The position numbers and the translations under genes are program-made. Of a stretch of DNA of 64,000 bases, positions 46,568 through 56,753 are shown piece after piece (position 1 is the stretch's first letter; each line of letters begins with the position of its first letter). Origin of the DNA: Lotus japonicus (Eukaryota; Streptophyta; Magnoliopsida; Fabales; Fabaceae); NCBI RefSeq assembly GCF_012489685.1, contig NC_080046.1, positions 1,180,501 through 1,244,500 of the forward strand. The letters are read 5' to 3'. The notes below the pieces were generated by a model. It did no database searches. It had not been told where the DNA came from and saw nothing but the letters and a program-made list of their open reading frames with translations.

Positions 46568-47623
46568 GGAAATTGTTATTTAAACCCCCCACAACTATTC
46601 AGAACCCTAAAAAAGTATAAAATTACTTAAATATCTTTAATAAAAAAAAATATAAAAAAACCCCACCCCCTCCTCACAGTCTCTCTCCTCTCTCCTTACC
46701 TCTTTCCTCTTACTCTCACCCCCCATCACCACACACCACCACTACCACCACCACCACCCATAACCACCGCCACCCCTATGGCCGCTGCCACCGCCGCCGC
46801 CGCCACCACCACCACAAGCTCCATCTTATGTCGTTTTTGAAAATTTTCAATTGTAGGGAGTTGTTACTGTCGTTTTTAATTTTTTTCTGCAAATAAACGT
46901 ACTTTAGAAGTGTGTTACATACGCACTTTAAAAGTGTGTCGTTAACGCACGTATAATGTGCGAAGTAAACACACTTTTAAATGGCGAATTGCTGTAAATT
47001 TATACAGAACTGATGTCAGATGATTTTTAAAAATTATGAGACTCCACAGTAAATCAAGTTAGAATATTTTGAGATTTATGGTGGAATAAAAAATGTTTAA
47101 AATTCAAAATAAAATACGAGATGAAGGAATTTGGTTAAATTACACAAATCTTAGAACCTTCAAAGAAGGTGTTGAAGGTGCTAAGTTATGATCCTTTGAT
47201 TTTTCTCTTCAACTTTGCAGTTGGTCGACTTCGCATCCGAGATAAAAAATTGTTCAATTTTCCAAACTGCATCGCTCCTGATTCTAAAGCGACTACTACA
47301 AGGTGTCGGATTCTGACTGCATATTTGAGCTCAGAATTGTCCTATTACCTTAACCAAGAAATGTCAGTCCCAAATTTCTTCCAGCAATTAAACAAGAAAA
47401 AAAAAAATCAGTGTGTTTCGCTCGCACTTTAAAAGTGCGACCAAAACACACGTTGAAAGTGTGTGATGGACGCACCTTCCAAGTGCGTGATGGACACACT
47501 TTCCAAGTGCGTTTTGGTCGCACTTTCACAGTGCGGGCGAAATTTTTTTCATAAAGAACTTTTTCAGATTTTATGAATTTAACAGTGTCGGAATAGCTGT
47601 GGTGGGTCAGAATAACAATTCCC
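46568..47623. mobile_element. Mutator-like element with palindromic repeat array, 1.06 kb
   Basis: The ends GGAAATTGTTATT and, inverted, GGGAATTGTTATT, with similarity continuing to CCACA(A/G)CTATTC, are flanked by a perfect 9-bp duplication, tatatgtta (46559-46567 and 47624-47632). Two inner arrays (46900-46985 and 47410-47550) are built of short palindromes of the CGCACTTT..AAGTGCG type. A C/A-rich tract (CCACCACC) is at 46730-46815. The middle part 47160-47400 has an open frame of 87 codons without recognised domain, possibly captured host DNA. Confidence 0.88.
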
Positions 47624-48611
47624 TATATGTTACCAACGTGCTATCAAGTCCTTGTTTTAATTTGTTTATGTGCAGACATGGTCACGAATCAACCTAGCCT
47701 ACTACGTACGTGGCAAACTTGCTCAGCCACCTGTTTTGAACAGAACTAGCAAGAAAAGTTTGATAACTAATGCTTGCGGATTTTGGAGTTATTGGAAGGA
47801 AGCTCTATAGATTTCATTTATTAATTTTATATATATAACACTTTAGAAAAGTATATTTTCTCTCTAACTCTTTGGCCTTTGCATCATATCAACCATAACG
47901 ATAATAATATCGATCTCCTTCTACTCGTCAATGTTTCTCTTCTCGTAAATTTATAGAGAAATATATTCACATTTAATTTTCTTTCTCATCTCATTTTCAT
48001 ACATTTTTTTTCTTTTTATCTCTTTCTATATTTTCTGTTAAATTATAAATTATATCACTCATTTTTCTTTTTTCTCTTCCTATTTACCTAAGGTGAATGT
48101 AGAAATGAGATATATTCTTATTCTAATTTATATGTAAAGTTAGTGTCCAAACTCCAAACATAGTTACTCTTAGAAAAAAAGAAGAATATCCCATCCGCAC
48201 TTCATATACCACGTTAAAATATAATAAAGGTTACACCAACGGGACCAGACTTGCTTACTTCATCGGTTGAAAATGAAGAGTTTTTGTACATACCATATAA
48301 ATATGTTAACTATGTGGTGCCCTAAATTTTTTTTGTGCGGTACCCGTATTAAGTAATTTAATAGATTATTATCATGTTATTCAAGGTAAATACTACATAT
48401 TTAAATTTTACATTACTTATCAATTAACTCCATCTCATGAAAATTATTTTTTAATGAAAAATGAACGAGTGGTGGAAACGAATGATGATGATGGAGATGC
48501 GCGTAAAATTACTATGATTTAAGGATGAATAAAGCTCAGAAAACACAACTCGCAAATCTCACGTCCTTAAGAATGGAACGCTGCACTATAACGATAGAAC
48601 AAAATTAAAAT
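47624..48611. other. gene-free stretch
   Basis: AT- and pyrimidine-rich sequence with no supportable gene. Confidence 0.45.
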
Positions 48612-49560
48612 GTTAACCGGTACATGAGTCTTTATTATCGAACCAACTCATTTCGGGTACCACGCCTTAATTTGACTTAAGGTACCACAACAAGCACCTA
48701 TAAATATTACATACAACTCAAAAACACTCACTTTGCGACACTTAATACTACTTATTCGGGGAGTCGGTAAAATCGGCTACTCTCTTAGTTCAAGCTTCAC
48801 AACCCTTGTGGATCAGAATTGGTATAGACTATTGTTCTAACTAGGAGTCGATCGGTAAGACCAGCTGCCCCCTTAGTTCAAGCTTCACAACCCTTATGGA
48901 CCAGAACTGGAGGACTACCATTCTGGGAGTCGGTAAGACTAACCACACACTCTGCCCGATTAAGTTCATACTTCCAACTAACGACTCGAGACGACCGCTC
49001 TAGACCAATCGTACTCTGGGCCGACCGCGTCATGAGCGACTAACACCAGCTGGGAGTAGGATGAAAATGACCTCAATCATCTCATCGCTAACCCGAATAC
49101 CTAGTGATAGGAGGCTAGGAGCAAGGCTCGATCGAGGTCTAGCTACTGATAAGTAGGAACCCCTAGCTTTTTGATATCTGAAATACAACATAAGTCCAAA
49201 GAAGTCCAACGGTGGGAACCCCCTAGGACCTAGGAACTCATGCCTCCACCTGGAGCTACACTAGCTCTTCGGCCAGGTATAAAAGGCTCCTTCAACAGGA
49301 GCCAAGGTAGGTTTTTCTAACTCCAGCACTTAGAGATTTTGAGAGCTAAGTTCCTGAACTAATTTAGACATCGGAGTGCCTTTGCAGGACCTTACCCGGG
49401 CTCAACCACGGCGTCCGAACGCTTCTTCATGGCTTCCTCAGTCCCAGACTCGACCCCCTACTCTCCTTAACCCGACGCTCCGCCGCTCCCCTCTCTCCCT
49501 ACCCCTTCTTGGGTAGTTTTGGTCGGCTTCCCCGATCACTATTGTTATTAAAAAGTTTTA
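48612..49560 (+). mobile_element. GC-rich LTR-like segment (probable solo LTR of a Ty3/gypsy element)
   Basis: The composition rises sharply above the AT-rich surroundings. A promoter-like TATAAAAG (49278-49285) lies in the right half, followed by 'gagctaagttcctgaact' and 'catcggagtgcctttgcagg', a phrase style common in plant gypsy LTR R/U5 regions. The left half has three imperfect tandem units starting 'gagtcg(gt/at)' at 48761, 48845 and 48932. No gag or pol sequence is adjacent. The left border TGTTAACC at 48612 and the right border are guesses. Confidence 0.5.
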
Positions 49561-50646
49561 TAACGATCTTAGACAACCCACCTTAGAATTGAGTGTTCAA
49601 GTGTGATATGCAGTAATCATTAATGGAAAATAAATAGAAATTTTTGTGATTTTTAATCACCATATATAAAAACACACCTTAATCCTTAAAGAACTTATGA
49701 TCATCACCGCCTTCTTCATATAGTTATCACATAAAAACACTACTATCTTCTTGTATTTTTCCCTTAGATCACTACCTAAAATTGTCGCCATGCCTAAAGT
49801 CTTGAATTTTGAAATACTTGAAGACAAAAAGGGTTGCCAAACTACACAAGAAACCCCCGTGTGCGTCCACGCATGGGTTTAACAATGCCAAAAACTCAAC
49901 CATGCATCTTGACTTATAATTAACTATCTGAGATAAGCTCAATCAACAATCACCTCAATTAATTTGGATAATATTGCTTCAAATCAAGTTCCTTATCTTT
50001 TCATGATCTTCACAACAAAGACAGCCAAATTTAATAAACAAAACGCAGAAAGCCTTATATTGTGAAATTTTAAAATATAAAAAGAAAAGTGGAAAAAGAT
50101 CGACTCAACATGGTCATCATTCTATTTATTTTTTCACCAAATTGTTCTCCGCAAATAATTCTGCTCGAATCAAGAACATACATCTAAATTATAGTTGGAT
50201 TACCTCTTCAAATGAGAATTTTTTTTTCAATTAATAAACCAAGATTCTACTTAAGGAAAATTTGGGTGGATTTGACTCTGATTATCAATACGGATTGTTG
50301 CATGTTTGTGGAATCATAGATCACTTACCCAACGACTTACAAATCATTCACAAATATAACTTTTCGCGAACATAACCTCGCGACAGCCCGCGAGAGTTAT
50401 GTTGGTAGATGTACACCACATGAATTGTATATGTTATTAGCAACTGAATAAACATGGTTATGTGTTTTGTAGACGTCTACCACATGAATCAAGAACACGT
50501 TGGTTTCATTTTATGATCTATATGATCTGGTAGTATGAAATATAATCTCTTTTCCTTAATTAGATACTAGTAGATAATTTAACCAATACAAGGAATAAAG
50601 ATTTAACATATAGTTTGGCTCAAAATTATATATTTCAATCATTGAT
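49561..50646. other. gene-free stretch, 3' flank of the ERF gene
   Basis: AT-rich intergenic DNA. Nothing recognisable apart from the presumed ERF 3' UTR at its right end. Confidence 0.45.
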
Positions 50647-51282
50647 TCACCAAATAGTTTGATTTTCTGATGACATTAACAACTGTTCCAAATACTCTGC
50701 TCCTAGATCCTCAAAGACAACCACATTGCCTATCCTAACATCAGTCTCATTCTTCTGTTTCTTGGCACCCATTTTGCGCCTCATGGAGTGCTTTCTCTTC
50801 AAAGCCACCACAGGGGAACACCCATCACCACCACCATCCTGAGAGAGATGGTAATTCATGTCCCTGAGTGACTCCTTGACCTTCTCAATTGGGAAATTGA
50901 GAGTTGCAGAGGAACCCCTCATGGCGAAAGCAGCTTGATCATAAGCCAGTGCTGCTGCTTCAGCGCTGTCAAAGGTTCCCAGCCACACCCTTATGCCGTG
51001 CCTCGTGGAGTCCCTTATCTCCGCCGCGAACTTCCCCCACGGCCTCCGCCGGACGCCTCGGTAGGCCTTGTTCTTCTCCATGCTGCTTGCCTCATTCACC
51101 TTGCTGCCAATCGGTGCTTGTTGTTGTGATGATGTGATCATGCCATAGAGAAGCATCTCTTCTGGGTCATTTTCGTTGAAGGGGAGGGAGTGATTGTACA
51201 AAGAAAACGATTCTGGTGACCCGAATGAGGATTCTGGTGAAAAATCGGAGTTTGATGAGTGGGGGTTGGAGGAACAATCCAT
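50647..51282 (-). CDS. AP2/ERF transcription factor, ERF1-type (group IX)
   Basis: A 211-residue intronless gene. One AP2/ERF domain spans residues 74-131 ([19 protein letters not shown]..., [21 protein letters not shown], ending LNFP). Ala and Asp at the usual ERF positions (AEIRD, FDSAE) mark the ERF rather than DREB subfamily, binding GCC-box DNA. After it comes a basic stretch KRKHSMRRK...KKQK (162-177), a likely nuclear signal, and an acidic [16 protein letters not shown] (187-202), which matches the EDLL activation motif of group IX ERFs. The N-terminal third is Ser/Asn/Glu-rich. Relatives such as ERF1 and ORA59 act in ethylene/jasmonate defence responses; the specific role here is inferred. 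A TATA box (51381-51388) lies about 100 bp upstream. The ORF is intact. Confidence 0.93.
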   Translation of the reverse strand: MDCSSNPHSSNSDFSPESSFGSPESFSLYNHSLPFNENDPEEMLLYGMITSSQQQAPIGSKVNEASSMEKNKAYRGVRRRPWGKFAAEIRDSTRHGIRVWLGTFDSAEAAALAYDQAAFAMRGSSATLNFPIEKVKESLRDMNYHLSQDGGGDGCSPVVALKRKHSMRRKMGAKKQKNETDVRIGNVVVFEDLGAEYLEQLLMSSENQTIW

Positions 51283-51380
51283 TTACTCTGTGTGTTTGTG
51301 TGTTTCTCTCTATATGGGAGACCTCAGAGTGTAACAGAGTTGCTCTGTTTCTTTTTAATGTTTGATCCCCCACTACCATG

Positions 51381-51388
51381 TTTATATA
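51381..51388 (-). promoter_or_regulatory. TATA box of the ERF gene
   Basis: TATATAAA on the minus strand, 99 bp upstream of the start codon at 51282. Confidence 0.65.
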
Positions 51389-51611
51389 CTCCATTAAGTG
51401 GGACTAAAACATGGAAAAGTCATTCTAGAGCCAACAGGTTAACACTTAACAGGGTTAACAAAAAAAAAGGATAACACTCAACAGAGTGTGGAGAGAGATT
51501 TAGCTCAAATGGGATATCTCCTATACTAATGATATTTCTAATTATATATTCATATATCATTTCCTGTGTAAAAAAAAAATACCATGAGTGATGTGATTAG
51601 AAAAGAATAGG

Positions 51612-52464
51612 GACTTTTTTACATCATTGGTGTAGTTTTCAAACTTATTTACCAATTTAGTGCAAGTTTTGAATTATTTACGGATCTAGTATAAATCGTC
51701 ACTGGCGTTGGCGATTTTCTTAAAAAAAAATTGATTCTTATGAAATCGCCACTGTCATTGGCTACACATGAATTTTTTATTTTTTTAACTAGTGTCGCCA
51801 TTAACATTGGAGATTTTATTTTATTTCATTTTTTTATTACTGGTATCGCCACTACTATTGAAGATTTCAATTTTTTTTCATGAAATCTACAATGGCATTG
51901 GAGATTTCAAATGTTCTGAAGTTTTTTTTCACATGTTCTTCCTTTCTCATCTTTCTCACCTTTCCTTTCTTTTTGTCATCTTATTACCATTCATTTCGTC
52001 TGTTCCTTTTTTAAAATTTTCTTCCTTTCCTTTTTTTTTTCTTGAAACTTCCTTTCCTTATTTAAAAATACTAAATCATGTTTTCAATATATTTTCTTTT
52101 GCACTCTCTCAATTTTTTTTCTGTCTTTTTCGTCTTTTGCCATGTGGTCATATACTAATTCATTGAAATCGCCAATGTTATTGTAGATTTTATGAAAAAC
52201 AAAATAAAAAATTAAAATCTTCAATGGCAGTGACGATACCAGTATAAAAAATAGAAATCTCCAATATCAATAGCGACAATAATAGAAAAAATTGAAAAAT
52301 AAAATAAAATTCATGTATTGCCAATGGTGGTGGCGATTTCATAAGAAACAAAATAATGAAATCGCCAATGCTAGTGGCAATTTATACTAAATTCGTAAAT
52401 AATTTAAAACTTGCACTAAATTGGTAAATAAATTTGAAAACTACACCAGGAATGTAAAAAAGTC
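51612..52464. mobile_element. Mutator-like element with repeated inner motif, 853 bp
   Basis: The left end GACTTTTTTACATCATTGG and the inverted right end GACTTTTTTACATTCCTGG start inverted arms of about 180 bp. A perfect 9-bp duplication, aagaatagg, flanks it (51603-51611 and 52465-52473). The phrase 'gaaatcgcca(a/c)t' and its complement recur many times inside, in both orientations, so single strands could fold extensively. A pyrimidine-rich centre (51930-52140) is open in one frame but low in complexity. It lies about 330 bp upstream of the ERF start codon. Confidence 0.92.
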
Positions 52465-52473
52465 AAGAATAGG

Positions 52474-53932
52474 AAAGGGGAGAAAAAAAAAAGGTGAAAT
52501 GGGGTTTAAGGAGGATTTAAGTGTGAATGTATCAAACATTGTTTACAGAATGTTTGATTTGAGGTTACTTACCATTATTTTCAAAATAATTACTATGGTT
52601 TATACAACTCTAACACTTTGTTTTGACAGATAAGAGAGATAGAGATAGTATGATAGAAATAGAAGAGAAAGAAAAGAGAAAGAATGAGGTGGAAGAGAGA
52701 AAAAAAAATTGGTTAAAAAACATTTTTAAATAAAGCATATATTTCATCATGGTCAGAAGGCATGCTTGTGGGCGTTTAACACCGTCACCATGCACAAAAT
52801 ACGGGAAAAGTAAAAGATAGCAATCAGCGTTTCTTCGCAAACTACGAAGAAGCTAAAAAGTGATTCTGAAGTTCCCTCTATCTCTCCCTAGTCTACAGTA
52901 TGGGACTACCAAACAAGGGTGTCATGCATCTTCTACTTTAACTCTCTCTACCCTATTTCCCCTCACCATTCCACCCTCTACCAAACTAAGCATAAGATGC
53001 GGTGATAAACCTCCAAGGCAGGGGTGAAGGTTCATTATGGTCAGCTCCCCGAAACTTTTTGGAAAATTTTAGTTAAGGGGTCTTAATTAAACTTTTGGGT
53101 TAGCTAAGCTTTTGGTCCCTGTGTAATAGGTGAAGTTCAAAAATGGTTCCTCTTCAGAGTAGAGTTTGGATTTAGTCCCTAGTTTTTTAGAAACTACCAT
53201 GTTTTGGTCCCTGCCAGAGGTGGTGGTCTGATGACCTTACCACATGGTTTCACCGGTCGTACATTGCTATGCCATGTGTTTAATGAGGCTGACGTGAAAT
53301 TTTGCATTTGGGAATTGAAGGGAAAGAGAGGGTTTGTAGGGTTGGGAAGCAGAATCTGTAGTAGAAGCAAAGGGAGATAGAGAGAATTTAGAAGAAAAAA
53401 AGATCACAAATACAGACAACAATACGAACCAATTTGAAATCCATTAAATGGTCGTTTGGGTGGGTGCAGACACAACCGCCTCATTATCATCCCTAATACG
53501 AGGCATTAATAAATGTCCAAGGCAGGGGCGGAGATTCATTATGGCCGTAAACTTTTTGGAAAATTTTACTTAAGTGGTAGTATATCAATTAATTTTTTTT
53601 TACAATCAACAATATATAACCGTAAAACTTGAGATACAACTGAAGTGATGTTCAAGTGGTTAGTGCCTTCTATAATATTTTTTTAATCCATTTTTGAGTA
53701 ATCTTTGAGATTTCATCTATACTTTTTAACTTATCATGAAAAAGTGAGACACGAATTTCCAAAATTATAAAAAAATAAACTATAATTAATAAGTTTCCAA
53801 TAATCATGTATATAAATTAATTTAATCTTAATTTTTTGTGTATAAATATATGTCTGTATTGTTAATATTTTTTTTGATTTATGTAAAATTCTTTTTCGAC
53901 CTCCCCATTCCGGCTTGTTTATACAATGCTAC
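52474..53932. other. gene-free stretch with repeat remnants
   Basis: 52610-52700 has the 'agagagatagagatag' dispersed repeat. 53100-53340 has MITE-like phrases ('ggtccctgtgtaatagg', 'ttggtccctgcc') without a found partner. A phrase 'aaggcaggggtgaaggttcattatgg' (53017) recurs at 53518 in diverged form. No gene is seen. Confidence 0.4.
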
Positions 53933-54206
53933 CAGGGGTGGATCTAGCTTGATGGTATGAACCCCCTGAACAAAAAAAACTGCACTTAATTATTTTTATA
54001 ATTTTTTTTTGAACTCCTTGAAAATTTTAAATTATACTAATAGATTAAATTTTGCACCTATTTACACCAAAGACTCACCTATTTGCACAACTATGGTATA
54101 ATTTCTGATGTATAAACATATTAAAGTTATTTTTAATTATATTTTTACCGATGTGTTCATTTGAAAAATTTGAACTCTTGAACCCCGGGTCCTGGATTCA
54201 CCACTA
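53933..54206. mobile_element. hAT-type MITE, 274 bp
   Basis: The ends CAGGGGTGGATCTAGC and, inverted, TAGTGGTGAATCCAGG are flanked by a perfect 8-bp duplication, aatgctac (53925-53932 and 54207-54214). The interior is AT-rich and non-coding. Confidence 0.87.
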
Positions 54207-54761
54207 AATGCTACTACTATGTTAATTGTGTCAATCACGAATTGCCTTCTTGCCAAATAACAGTTTTCATCAAAGAATATTGATTGAATTCTCAAGTTCA
54301 ATGAATATGGTGCAAAAGTGAAATGTCATGAATCATGATTATGTGAAAATATTTAAAAAACAAATCCTAGGTATGCTAATCAGTTAGAACTTCTATATAC
54401 ATTGCATCAATCGGGAATAAGATAAAAGGGACATCCCTAAACTTCTTCAGTCTTCGGAGATCTTTCCTTCTTAGTTCACTTCAAGTAGAAACTTGAAAAC
54501 ATGTCAAAAAGACCATATTGAACTACCTAGCTATGTTCCTACTAGTAACACTAACTTTAATTTCATATGCGCAATTATTTGAGCCGTAAATTCTTCTCAG
54601 ACTATCTGGATTTGTAGTGTAAACATGTTGACTTGAATTGGAATGTTAATTAGGGGAATGAACCATGAAGTTTGGATCAAACTTGGATTGAAATTCTCCA
54701 TCATGGTTTGGTGCTTTCAATAGCAAAAATAATTGATGAACCATTTTACGGTAGCAAATAT

Positions 54762-55159
54762 GAGCATCTCCAATGCTAGCTCTTATTTATTAGTTTTTAG
54801 CACTATTTATGTGGGTTCGTATTGCCACATGTGTTTAAGCAACTCTCAAGCAATTTTGCTCCAAGCCTCCAACCATGAGTTCTTAGTTCTTACCACTATT
54901 CATTTGGTCCACCAACCACATTATTTATACTTTTTATTTTCATAAAGTAATAAAACAAAACTCATAAAGTAATAAAATAATTTGAATGAGAAAGAAACAA
55001 TTAATATTTTAAGCGAAGAATTCAAAAAGCAAAACTCCTTATATAAGAACTGAATTCTTATTTTTAAGAACTAAGGAGTCCATGTCAGCACCTCCAATGG
55101 TAAAGTTCTTAGTTCTTAACTCCAAAATAAGAACTAAGAACCTTACATTGGAGATGCTC
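54762..55159. mobile_element. MITE with GAGCATCTCCAATG termini
   Basis: GAGCATCTCCAATG at the left is mirrored at 55146-55159 (CATTGGAGATGCTC). Towards the right end the phrase 'agttcttagttcttaa' and its complement form a further foldback. No clear target duplication was found, so the superfamily stays open. Confidence 0.7.
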
Positions 55160-55275
55160 TTATAAACACCGACGTTTGTGGCGGTTTTAAACTGTCATAA
55201 AATAAGTTTCTTTATTTATTTTAATATTTTTTCTTTTAGCGGTCTAAAACTGTCATAAAAGTCGGTGTCCAAACA
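55160..55275. repeat. short inverted repeat
   Basis: ACACCGAC at the left (55167) and GTCGGTGT at the right (55261) enclose two direct copies of a 'gcggt(t/c)(t)taaactgtcataaa' phrase. It looks like a small foldback remnant. Confidence 0.45.
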
Positions 55276-55399
55276 CCTACCATGATTTATGTATCACCAT
55301 TGTTTCAATAATGTATCCCAATTTTTTTTCGTTTGAAACTAATATGAAATTATAAAAATTCTATAAAATCTTTGGGAGATGGAGTAAAAAATAAATAAA

Positions 55400-56282
55400 A
55401 AGGTTGTCTAAATAAATTAATTCTGGGGACCATACCTCTAATGCTGGTCCTCAAATGTCTTCTTTCTATACCACCGATTGAATAATTGTTGGCCCAATAT
55501 TTTGGCCCAAGAAAGAAAAACGCATTCAGCCCAAAACTCTCGAGGAAGTCGAATTCTGACTAAAGAAAGGAAGAGGAAGTTGCACCAAGTTAATGGGGCG
55601 GCAAAACTCGACAACAACAATTACTGCTAAACACAGGCACATGTAACACGTGCCACATTGACCAAGTCAAATTCCCCCCACGATGGTCAAAAACATGGCC
55701 AGGAAACGGTTGGAGCAGTTGAAGCACACGATCTCCACCACCATGCGCAGAACTTCCGGAGCAAGCATCAGATCGTGGGAGAAACCAGACCCACTAACCT
55801 ATCCACCGAGAAAAAAAAAAAAAAAAACCGTCAAGGACACGCAGAGCACGAAACTCTATAAATAGGAGAATCCAATTCAGAAAGGGGGTTGGCAACTGAA
55901 AGTCTGAAAAATTCACCAGAAAGCTCTAATGTCCGCATCAATGAGACTCAAGGAGCAAAACGTGATGATGAAGGAGTACGTTGCAGAACCAACACTTTAG
56001 TTTCCCTGCATTTCAGCTTGTTGATTTCCAGTTCTTTTGTGCAGTTTGTTTGTCGAAATCTGCAGTTCATGTAGTTTTCATGTTATTTTAGTTTGTTTGA
56101 CTGTTTTGTAATCGACTCGTATTCAATAAATTCCAGTTTCATCTGAGCTGCTTGTTATTGTCGAAAACACATTCATGTACACACAACACTTTGGCAAAGC
56201 GTTTTCTCAAAAGGACCCTGAAATCTAAACTTCCTTTAGTCGAACTAAGAGGATATTTGTTTACGAAAAATCCGTGTAAACA
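55400..56282 (+). repeat. 5' LTR of the Tat element (left border not resolved)
   Basis: It ends GTGTAAACA at 56282, immediately before the primer site. It contains a TATA box (CTATAAATAG, 55856-55865) about 40 bp behind a 17-A run, and an AATAAA at about 56125. TCGA-rich text like that of the body begins near 55.4-55.6 kb; TGTAACACG at 55642 is one candidate start. Without the 3' LTR the border cannot be fixed. Confidence 0.6.
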
Positions 56283-56285
56283 AAT

Positions 56286-56303
56286 TGGCACGCCCGGTGG
56301 GAC
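56286..56303 (+). promoter_or_regulatory. primer binding site
   Basis: TGGCACGCCCGGTGGGAC starts 3 nt after the LTR end. TGG is complementary to the CCA end of a tRNA. I cannot name the tRNA with certainty. Confidence 0.65.
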
Positions 56304-56428
56304 AATTTTTGTGAAAACTAAGTTTTACAGAAGCGTTTTGTGTGTTTTGTTTGCTGCATGCTATTTGGTATTTGCTACTTGCCTTGATTGTGATTTATAT
56401 GCACCTGAGAAGTGGTAAGACTATAAGT

Positions 56429-56707
56429 ATGGCAAGCAATCGAGGGAGGACTTCCCCCCAAGGGTCTAACGTGGGCAATCAGGGTAGTCCCGGGGGAAGT
56501 AGTGGTAATAATAATGAAGAAGTGTCTACTGGAATGGGGCATGGCACCACTATGCCAACCCAGAATGTAGCAATTTCTGCAGTTGCAGAAATGCCTGTAT
56601 CTACATCAGTACAGGCACAAATTGTTCCAACAGTTACGAGGGAAAACATGCCTTATGGTATGCCTACGTCTATGATGCATACAAGGCACGTATTCGACGT
56701 TCCCTGA
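56429..56707 (+). pseudogene. gag N-terminal part, frameshifted
   Basis: It begins MASNRGRTSPQGSNVGNQ, Gly/Ser/Asn/Met-rich and disordered. The frame runs into a TGA at 56705 while the continuation (FPENVPPFGIPPFGANG) is in the +1-shifted frame from about 56690, so a single indel separates it from the main gag ORF. The ATG at 56429 is chosen because it lies 126 nt after the primer site and starts the first gag-like sequence. Confidence 0.7.
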
Positions 56708-56753
56708 AAATGTTCCTCCATTCGGCATACCCCCTTTTGGGGCAAATGGAACA

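Noticed and set aside
51792..52166. A 124-codon Phe/Leu/Ser-rich frame
   Set aside because: It is a pyrimidine-rich centre of a foldback transposon. The composition alone keeps the frame open.
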